From Chara braunii (taxonomy: Eukaryota > Streptophyta > Charophyceae > Charales > Characeae), in NCBI GenBank assembly GCA_003427395.1, contig BFEA01000209.1, positions 1,131,715 through 1,167,298 of the forward strand: a stretch of DNA of 35,584 nt. The letters run 5' to 3'. Below the pieces are notes generated by a model that worked only from the letters and a program-made list of their open reading frames with translations, did not search any database and had not been told where the DNA came from. A program made the position numbers and the translations under genes. Below, one piece after another: positions 28,163-35,584 of this stretch; within the stretch, counting starts at the first letter, position 1, and every line of letters begins with the position of its first letter.

Positions 28163-29644
28163 ATGGAACCCCTTGTTGTCCCCCTCCTCGACCGAAGACA
28201 GTGGGATCTGTGGTGTGCGCACTTCGTTGATTTTTCGGTGTGTTTGGTCGGAGTGCAGCTGACGTGGACAAGGGACGTAGAGCACCGCACTTGGGTCGCA
28301 TACATGGAGTTGTTGATCATCCAAGCGTGGAGGACGGAGGTGGAAGGAGACCTTCTCGGATTTCTATTCGGATCGGTGCGTCAAGACTATCGACAACAGA
28401 TCGTACAGGAACTCACGATTCCCCTCGTGCAGCTGGTTGACGATCTCCCTCTCGATATCATCTCGCAGTGCGATGAAAGCCCGGTCCCGCACGTCTTTTC
28501 ATGGGCTTTGACACCCTACCTGCAGTGGTCGGCTTACCTCGAGGAGTTAGCGGGCAACAACAACCCGCCATCGCAACAGTCATACCTGGATCCCCGGGGG
28601 ATAATCGACCTCACTTTCTTTCAGCCTCAAACGACCTCCGAAGACGAAGCGATAACACTAGAGGAAGAGGAGGAAGAAGAGGACGAAGAGGGAGGCGACG
28701 AGGAAGAAGAAGAGGAAACCCCGGAAGAGGGAAGTTACATCGAGCACAACGAGGGAGAGCAGAGCGACGACGAGGAAGAAGACAAGGAAGAAGAAGACGA
28801 GGTGGAAGAAGAGGAATTTGAGTGGCAAACCCTGAGAGAGGAGCCGGAAGGTGCGCATGAGGATCCCGAGGCGGTGCGAAAGAGAGAAGAAATCGTCGCC
28901 GGCAAGCAGCAACTGGAATACGCAAGCGAGGCGGATCTGCCAATCTCGAACGATCCAGCTAAGGATCCGGAGCCGCCTAAGCCAGAAGATGGGGACCTTG
29001 CTGCCGAGACTTTGAGCTCACCACCCAGCCGACGACGAAGTCGATCGCTTCCCCCTCCACCTCAGCCTGTCCCCCTGTTCGAGTTCGTACCGATGCGGGG
29101 CATCGGGCTCCGTCCCCGATCCTTATCCTGTCGTCCCCTTGACCACCTCACCCTTCGCCAGATCACAACCCGCATCACCTTCCCCTGCAATCCCTTCCCA
29201 ATCGACACCTTTCGCTTCTTCTATGCCACCCGTCTTGCTGTGACGGTTCATCCCCATCCTTCTACCCGATGTGCCACCCCTGTCTTCTATCTCCACGCCC
29301 TTCTCTTCAGTGCCGCATGGAGAGGCCACAACATCGTCGAGGTTTACTGCATGATTACGGGGACTATCCCCGCATGCGAAAACCACGATCACTTCCGCAC
29401 GGCGCTTCTCCGAACCTTCACCACCCTTTACCCCGACTATCTCGCCTCCCTTCCTCATAGTGGTAATCGATTCCCTCACTTCCACTGGATCGTCCGATAT
29501 CAGGAGCTTCCAGAGACAGTCGCGGGATTGGAACGCTTCCTACCCCCACTCCCGACTAACCCACCGTTGTCGAGCGCATCGGTCCGGCACCGCACCAGGG
29601 CAGCGCGGGACCCTCCCGACCGCGTCACGCAGGAGGTGGTCTAA
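28163..29644 (+). CDS. intact extra ORF of the retrotransposon, acidic protein, function unknown
   Basis: 493 codons from ATG 28163 (context TTGTATGG; upstream in-frame TGA at 28127) to TAA at 29642. Three parts: an N-terminal region (1-150) with many Trp and aromatic residues, e.g. RRQWDLWCAHF and WVAYMELLIIQAW; a very acidic low-complexity stretch (about 157-255, mostly Glu/Asp); and a C-terminal globular-looking part (about 325-480) with TRITFPCNPFPIDTFRFF, VFYLHALLFSAAWRGHNIVE and FHWIVRYQELPETV. No signal peptide, clear transmembrane helix or zinc motif. It lies where an env-like or accessory ORF sits in other Ty3/gypsy elements. I do not recognise the family. It has no stop although gag-pol around it has about eight breaks. 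Confidence 0.7.
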   Translation: MEPLVVPLLDRRQWDLWCAHFVDFSVCLVGVQLTWTRDVEHRTWVAYMELLIIQAWRTEVEGDLLGFLFGSVRQDYRQQIVQELTIPLVQLVDDLPLDIISQCDESPVPHVFSWALTPYLQWSAYLEELAGNNNPPSQQSYLDPRGIIDLTFFQPQTTSEDEAITLEEEEEEEDEEGGDEEEEEETPEEGSYIEHNEGEQSDDEEEDKEEEDEVEEEEFEWQTLREEPEGAHEDPEAVRKREEIVAGKQQLEYASEADLPISNDPAKDPEPPKPEDGDLAAETLSSPPSRRRSRSLPPPPQPVPLFEFVPMRGIGLRPRSLSCRPLDHLTLRQITTRITFPCNPFPIDTFRFFYATRLAVTVHPHPSTRCATPVFYLHALLFSAAWRGHNIVEVYCMITGTIPACENHDHFRTALLRTFTTLYPDYLASLPHSGNRFPHFHWIVRYQELPETVAGLERFLPPLPTNPPLSSASVRHRTRAARDPPDRVTQEVV

Positions 29645-30436
29645 GTCCTCGTCGCAAATATATTTATGGAGCTTCTACAAGCCGCTCCGGCCGAGTGCGT
29701 CAGCCATACCTCTCGCGAGCCCCTATGACAGGATAGGGCCTACGCGAGGCACGACTTACCTCTACCTTACGGGAGTTGTTACCTCCCTTCGGTGGGCGTA
29801 TCCCCCCTGAGCTACCAGTCCACAGTACGAAAGTTAATCAGTTGCAATCGCAGAGGTGGACCAGCCGATGGCGTTTCTCGTTCGCTGTAGCATAGGAGGT
29901 ACGTGCGGTCACGGTACTACGCCCCTATCGGACCCGCACGCGAACCGACATCTTGGGGGGGTGAGGTCCCAAGCGCGACTCGATGTCGGTCGACTAGGAT
30001 GCATCCCACACACCACGCGCACACCACTTTACGAACAAAAAAAAAAAAAAAACACACATTCACACGTCGAACAACGCGACAACGCTCCTAGCCCCTCGGT
30101 AGCCATCCCATAACTTTCCGACGTGAAAATCGGATAGGCATCACGCGCGAGACTTAGTATAAAACCGCGCGGACGTAGGGCTAACTAATATCGACGCGCA
30201 ATGCAAGCGGTCGCAAATGATGGCGTATTATGTAGTACCCATACTCACGCGGTCCTCGTTAATCTCGAGGGTCGCATTCAACACTTAAGTGTCGGCTGAC
30301 ACACGCTTTGAGGGTTAATCTCTCGACACTGGACAACCGCCGAGCGCGGTTGAAGACCACACACCCTCTTCTGCACCTGTGCAGAGTGGGTGGTACACAG
30401 GTCCATACCTGTGGTGGCATTCGTTTCTTACTGCCC

Positions 30437-31080
30437 TGGAGATGAGCCCCACTCCGGGCCTAGACAGAAGTCAAAGGGTTTGACTTTGACGGCTGCCACG
30501 GACTACAACGTCCAACCATAAAAATCTCTAAAAAGCAAGAAAGAATAGGCCGAAGGTTCCCTTATTCTAAAAGAAAACATGACCTTGGGGTACCCTCCCC
30601 TTTTCGGGTGGTGCCAGCGGCCTATAGTAATCCCAAGCGTTCGTGCATATGTGCGGGTCCCTTTGATTCCATAACTTTTAAACACTATGGCAGCGAAACG
30701 TCGCGCGCGGGATTCTAAGAAAAAACCACGCAGCTGCAGGCCAGTCTCATACCAACCAACGATGTCAGTCATACGTGGTAATCGCGACTCCGACCTCGCG
30801 ATATTGAATGGCTGAAGGAATATATCGTGAGGGGTTACCCTATACGATATTGAACGGCTGAAGGACATGCCGTTCGGCCCTCGCGACATTTCCGCCTTCA
30901 GGGTGGGGTGCCTCGACGGGCAATGCAAATAGGCTCTGCGCGATGGGGAATCCCTCCCCTGCAGAGTCTAGGGCTTGGGATGTCCTGGACAAGGACCTTG
31001 AATCCCGGCCTAGGACCAACGTCCGACTAAGAAACCATCAAGAAGCAAACAAGTAAAAGGAAGGGTCTTCCCTATGCCTC
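30437..31080 (+). repeat. degenerate long direct repeat
   Basis: 30437-30567 and 30961-31080 share the order: GAG-rich start, CGGGCCTAG / CGGCCTAGG, CAACGTCCRAC, then AAAGCAAGAAAG / AGAAGCAAACAAG and a CCCTAT-like end, about 520 bp apart. Matches are patchy, so this is an old duplication at best. Confidence 0.4.
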
Positions 31081-31825
31081 TCAGTCTTAACCTCTGAGTA
31101 GGCTTTTAGTACGGGGCCCCTTAGCCCATGCAAACATTCATCCTAGGTACACCCATGTATATATATATAAAGGAAAAAGTATGTGACGATCACTTCTCAC
31201 AGTCTCAGTGGGGTTCCTCACAACCATATGTATATATGTGATCGCAGGCAATCAAATCCAGGATCTAAGCCACAACACATATCTGCAATCACATCAAAGA
31301 GTCAAACAACAGTCCACGCACTACACGGAGTCAACCCCAACCAATCTCTGCACTCATACCCCTCGCTTTAGTCATGCAAACCCCAACCTCCTGTCCAACC
31401 AACCCTAATTAAATACTCAGTACCTTTGTTAAATGGCCATTCAATAAAAGTCTGGGTGAAACCTTAATGAAACAATGAAATCACCAAGGCTAAAGCCTTT
31501 TAGGTTGGGTGTGGAGGGTGAGTTGGAATTGAGTCGTAAACCGACGAATCGGCAATCGACGTGTTATCAATGATAACAGATGATGACCCTCAAGGGATCA
31601 AGCTGAATCTAGTCTGGATCTTGAGTCAAACGATCAAGAGGACCTGTAAAACATGACAGGTCAATGCTCTAGGCTAAATCTATAAGTCCATGGAGAACAA
31701 TCTCCATATCGTGATCTTATCCAAATCATCTTAGTTAACTATATATAAGCCTACCTCTAAGCAACATGACAAAATCTCCCCCATTCAGAGTGGACTACCA
31801 GAATCGCCACCTGTCAAAATACAAT

Positions 31826-32440
31826 CTAACTCCTCTAAACTAAGAAAATTTCGGCAGCGCTTCCCGTAGGAAAAGTGTCTTTCTTGAATTTATATAAGTC
31901 AAAATATGAAGGCAGAAATAATCTTTAACTCTGGAAAGTCAAATTTTATCTAACTCCCTGAATTAGTAGAAATTTGGGCAGCACTCCCTTTAGAAAGGGA
32001 GACTTTCCAGATTTACACTAAGTCAGATGTGAACTCAAAAAGACAACTCGAGTTCAACTTTAGACAAGATTTGACTAACTCCTTAGTTTTGCAGAAATTT
32101 CGGCAGCACTCTCTTTAAAAAAGTGTCATTCCAAAATTTATACAACGCTAAGTTTAAAATTCGAGAGTAACTTTGACTTCTCAGACTCCAATTTTGTCTA
32201 ACTCCCGGAATTAGCAAAAATTTTGGCAGCACTCCCTTTAGAAATGGAGACTTCCCAAATTTTTACTAGGTCAGATATAAATAAAAGATAAGTTGAACTT
32301 TAACAAGTCAAAATTTGACTAACTCCTTGGATTTGTAGAAATTTCGGCAGCGCTTCCCATAAAGAAAGTATCTTGCCAAGATTTATACAAAGCCAAGTAT
32401 AAGAAAAGATCCCAGGAAATGCAAGAATTGACCTTAGTAA
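31826..32440 (+). repeat. about 123-bp tandem array, five copies
   Basis: Units begin CTAACTCC at 31826, 31950, 32075, 32198 and 32319 (periods 124, 125, 123, 121). Each has a GAAATTTSGGCAGCRCT core 20 bp in, then CCCTTTAGAAA / CCATAAAGAAAG and an ATTTATAC block. Copies differ in many bases, so the array is old. There is no shared open frame. Confidence 0.88.
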
Positions 32441-32690
32441 AAAAAAGTTACTACAGAAAATGCAGGAATTGACACTAACTCTTATGGCTCTAGCACGTGG
32501 CGAGCAACTAAAGCAACTACCTATCAATCTGAAACTCAGGCTAAGTAGTAGCCTCACTCAGTCACATGCAAGTCAAACCACGAAGGTAAGTACTTTCACC
32601 ATCCCAAAATATACCTGAACAAACAATAGTTCATGATCTTTCAATGATTTAATCCCTTATACCCAGCTTACGTAAGGCATAGGTTAGAAC

Positions 32691-33290
32691 ACCCAAACTT
32701 ATGGAATGAACCTTACCTTAGACAGACCTAAAGTCGGGCCACCCAAACTTATGGAATGATCCCAACCTAGCCAAAGTATACACAAACACAGGGCACAACA
32801 ACTTTTCTCTTCTTTGGGCACATGACTAGACCATTCTAGTCGCTCTGAACTGTTTAAGTTATCCAAGTTATATATATAACTGTCTTCCCTTTGTCTTCTA
32901 AGGCTGCATATGGCTGAGCTAACTTAAGCTCAGTCTGGCCCAACTTACCATCAATCTTATTTTTAATTGTACTCTCTTCAAGTTGTGATAGGCTATAGTC
33001 AGACCACCTAAACTTATAGAACAGTCTGATTAGCTCGTTCTTAAATAAAATAATAGTAAAGTATAGCCAAGTTGTAACCTTTGGGTTCCAACATGTGCGA
33101 GGCTTTGAGTCAGACCACCCAAACTTATAGAACAGTCTGGCTCTCTGCCTGATTAATTTTTGTCTGATCCATTCTGTGTGTGGCATTGGGCTAGATCACC
33201 TGAACTTACAGCACAATCTTCCCTTTGTCAAGTTCATTTTCTCATAATAAAGCAGGAAGAGACTGATCCACCTAAACTTATAGAACAGTT
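32691..33290 (+). repeat. six dispersed ACCYAAACTTATRGAA motifs
   Basis: The motif ACCCAAACTTATGGAA or ACCTAAACTTATAGAACAG occurs at about 32691, 32741, 33005, 33117, 33198 (degenerate) and 33269, usually preceded by CAGACC or GGGCC and often followed by TCTG. Spacing is irregular (50-264 bp), and the blocks between are not clearly alike. Confidence 0.75.
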
Positions 33291-34270
33291 GAGGGGGATA
33301 GTCTTATAAGACCATCAACCCCTCAAGCCTTTTCGTCGCGCTCTGCTCCTTCACTGCATGCTGTTGGCCTCAAAACCTGCATCTGCTGCGTACCAGTCCG
33401 ATGCTGTAACCTATAGGGCTAAGCCTGAGCCTGGTACCAGCGGGCTAAAATCTCCTAATAAAGAGGTAGCACACGACTTTTGGGGTCAAGGAACCGCCCC
33501 ATGCAACTTCCCGGCCCGTATTCGCACAAAAGACCACCGAAAAATCCGTGCCGACCTACCTACCGTGCCGCGGCTACCCTTTCCTAACCAAATCCATCAG
33601 GTCCCATCATCTGGATTCCGCGCAAGTCCACACAGGCTCACTAAACCGTCCAACGTACCACGCGGAACCAAAGAAAAGAGCGCCCCTAGGTTAGTCAGTT
33701 TAATCAAAACAAAACAACTGTTATAATAAAGCACGTCGATCGGAATCCACGCCACGTCTTCCATTGCGATCAAAGAGAGAAAATTTGTGCGCGCCTCAAA
33801 CCTGCGCGCCCACACACTCTCTAATCCTAGACGTTACCGCCGAATCTTTAGTCCACGAACCCCTGCGACTCGCGGGGTCTTCCCATTAATTATGAATTGA
33901 CCCACTTCGTTGTCACCTGCAAAAAAACAGTGCGAGTACGCTTGTAAGGGTATTCGCACCGACACCGCCTCGCCATGCCCCCATGTATCGTCTTCCCTTT
34001 CCCCTTCCCCTAGGACATTGATGTATGGTTGATTGGCACGTGCCACGACGACAACACGCACGATCCCCTCCTCGGACTGAAGAGAGCCCATCCTGAGGAA
34101 AATTATAGGATAGAGCCACATGTGCCACCCTGAATGACTTCCACACTCCTTTGCACGGTTCATGGCAATGAAGAAAGCTCCACGTGTCGATCGATTAGAG
34201 AGATCGACACATGTCGTGGTTCAAGCAAGCAGGAGCTTGGTTAAGATTGGAGCCCCCTGGGCGTCACATA

Positions 34271-35584
34271 TGTGACAAACCAATTTTTGTTCCGCACGAT
34301 TTTCTGCGCGATGACAATGAGGGGTCCTAAGATGGGAAGGTTGGCCCAATTACGGGAGATCGGGATTGAGGGAAAATTGCATCAATGTCCTCGCTTTTTC
34401 GTCTTTTTTCTTTCGCCACTTCTTTTCGGATGGCTGGGTCCAGGGCCGGGCAAGTCCCGAGAGGGCCGATTGAGTGGCTGTCGCCCCAACAAGGCACGAT
34501 TAATAATGGTTGACATCACTTCTTTCCTGTTCTGTTGTCGGATTTTAGGCGCGGAGATCGCGCGGGAATTTTCGCTTCGTTCTTTTTTAATTTTCCTTTT
34601 TCTTCTTTTCAATCTTGTCGAGCCTTGACGACTCTCGAAACTTTGAATTTTCTTTCTTTTTGCATTAGCTAGGAATTTAGGAATTTAGGAATTTAGGAAT
34701 TTAGGAATTTAGGATTTTAGGATTTCTTTTGCCGCGCGCTGCCTTTCTTGCCCGCCTCCTTTTGCGGCTGCAACGGAGTTCTGATTAGTCGGCGCCCTTA
34801 ATCTTGCAGGTAACTGTAATTTTTGGGCGGGCGCCATTGTAACTGTATCGTTCTTCTTGAACTTCGTCTTTCCCGCTCCTTCTTTACCTTTTGCTGTGCC
34901 TAGTTAGCACCACGGCCTGCATGCTCGGATCGATGCGTGGAGAGTGGCTACGTCCCCCACGTCGCGGTCCGACCATGCAGAATGTGGGCGTTTCCTCTCC
35001 TAATCTCCCTCCTAAGTCCTTGCAATTCCGTGTTCTTCGCACATGCATGCACGCTATAGATTCCGGCTGCGCGATTAGATAGCTCTCTTAACCAGCTGTT
35101 GGAAGCTCATGGTAGCGCGATCATTGAGGGTCGGCTCACGAGCGAAGTAAGAGGTGAGTTGAAGTGGGAGTCGGGCGACCCGACGAGGTGGTGTCAAATG
35201 GGCGGGGTTGACGCATGGGGCTACGACGGACTGTAGCGAGCGGGCGAACCTGACGGGTGCAGGAGGACTAAGCGGGGTTATGACTTCGTGGGTTGGTGCG
35301 TGACAACGGACTGTCCACATCGGAGAGAGAGAGAGAGGAAGAGGGAGCTGAGGTTGATGGACGTGAAGTTGCAATTTTTTTTGTCTTATCTCCCTCCTTG
35401 CTTTTGTATATAAATTTTGATCTCGACTTAGGGCGGCTCACCCATTTTCTTGTGCTTTCGGAATCCTTGCCTCGATTTCAGTACCCACCGTTTTGCGATT
35501 GATCTTGATCCCGTTTATTGTATGTTTCGTCGAATGAATGGATGAATGAGCGTTATGCCTGTTGCTTTTCTTTTGCTTTTCTTT
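34271..35584 (+). repeat. 3' LTR, truncated by the window end
   Basis: Begins with the same TGTGACAAACCAATTT as the 5' LTR and stays alignable to the last base, which corresponds to about 20429 in the 5' LTR. It carries the TATA box (35407-35414) and a shorter (GGAATTTA) array (34671-34723). The remaining 1.1 kb or so of the LTR should lie beyond the window. Confidence 0.88.

Larger units (their letters stand above)
29645..34270 (+). other. 4.6-kb non-coding 3' region of the retrotransposon
   Basis: No protein recognised. Landmarks: poly-A at 30037-30053; hairpins at 30371-30384 (CTGCAC/GTGCAG), 30396-30413 (CACAGGT/ACCTGTG, loop CCAT), 31562-31578 (TGTTATC/GATAACA) and 34181-34213 (stem of about 12 bp with one mismatch); a 46-bp-offset repeat CGATATTGAAYGGCTGAAGGA at 30799 and 30845; TATA-like run at 31158-31171; a 123-bp five-copy array (31826 to about 32440); and six AACTTAT motifs (32691-33290). 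No purine-rich PPT is obvious next to 34271. It could hold a nested non-coding insertion. Confidence 0.55.
19088..35584 (+). mobile_element. very large Ty3/gypsy LTR retrotransposon, runs off window
   Basis: Long direct repeats begin at 19088 and 34271 with TGTGACAAACCAATTT. A tRNA-iMet-type PBS lies at 21577, and pol order PR-RT-RNase H-IN (23343-27597) defines Ty3/gypsy. Start-to-start distance of the LTRs is 15.2 kb, so with a 2.5-kb LTR the whole is near 17.7 kb, large for the family. Extra parts are a PHD finger before integrase, a 493-codon ORF after it, and 4.6 kb of non-coding DNA before the 3' LTR. It sits inside LINE B. Target-site duplication cannot be checked because the right end is outside the window. 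Coding parts are broken, so this copy is not autonomous. Confidence 0.9.

Noticed and set aside
28501-28943. Arg/Gly-rich and Leu/Pro-rich frames overlapping the acidic ORF
   Set aside because: Alternate-frame translations of the GAA/GAG-rich stretch.
28163-29644. Envelope glycoprotein
   Set aside because: Position fits, but no signal peptide, no convincing transmembrane helix, no Cys-rich ectodomain, and a long acidic tract in the middle.
30503-30928. 141-codon minus-strand ORF
   Set aside because: No family resemblance, lies across a local repeat in the non-coding 3' region, antisense to the element.
31826-32440. CRISPR or centromeric satellite
   Set aside because: Only five diverged copies with no spacers, inside an LTR element.

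Overview
This is repeat-dominated eukaryotic nuclear DNA. I found no intact host gene, rRNA, tRNA or CRISPR array. It is plant or streptophyte-alga-like: it holds L1-clade LINEs with an APE-type endonuclease, a reverse transcriptase and a zf-RVT tail, and a Ty3/gypsy LTR element whose primer-binding site matches initiator tRNA-Met. It is also rich in ATC/ATG, CT and AT microsatellites and has scattered Ns from a draft assembly. A charophyte such as Chara is one possibility, but that is a guess and the sequence alone does not settle it.

Layout. 1-6550: non-coding DNA with minisatellites, microsatellites, alternating purine/pyrimidine blocks, copies of a dispersed repeat (called R1 here) and one LINE 3' remnant. 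6555-7120: a decayed plus-strand LINE 3' end (LINE C). 7353-15448: a nearly full-length but broken minus-strand LINE (LINE A). It reads, 5' to 3' on the minus strand, ORF1 with a CCHC-like knuckle, endonuclease, RT and zf-RVT. Its RT is interrupted by a 587-bp inverted repeat (9954-11242) whose ambiguous bases are mirror-symmetric. 15450-17290: LINE 5' repeats, a 47-bp minisatellite and three R1 copies. 17291-19087: a second minus-strand LINE (LINE B) with its RT deleted, cut at 19088 by the LTR element.

19088-35584 (plus strand, running past the window): a very large Ty3/gypsy retrotransposon. The 5' LTR (19088 to about 21574) is followed by the PBS (21577), gag (21629), a gag zinc knuckle (22707), protease (23343), RT (23639), RNase H (25243), a PHD-type C4HC3 zinc finger (25960-26121), integrase (26260-27597), an intact 493-codon acidic ORF (28163-29644), 4.6 kb of structured non-coding DNA, and the first 1.3 kb of the 3' LTR (34271). 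The two LTRs differ by roughly 8% over the first 250 bp by eye, and gag-pol carries many stops and frameshifts, so this copy is old and dead. Its integrase catalytic Glu is replaced by Lys.

The most novel candidates are the PHD finger placed between RNase H and integrase, and the long uninterrupted ORF between integrase and the 3' LTR. Together with the long repeat-bearing 3' region they suggest an unusually elaborate Ty3/gypsy lineage. The mirror-N palindrome in LINE A is striking but may be an assembly artefact.
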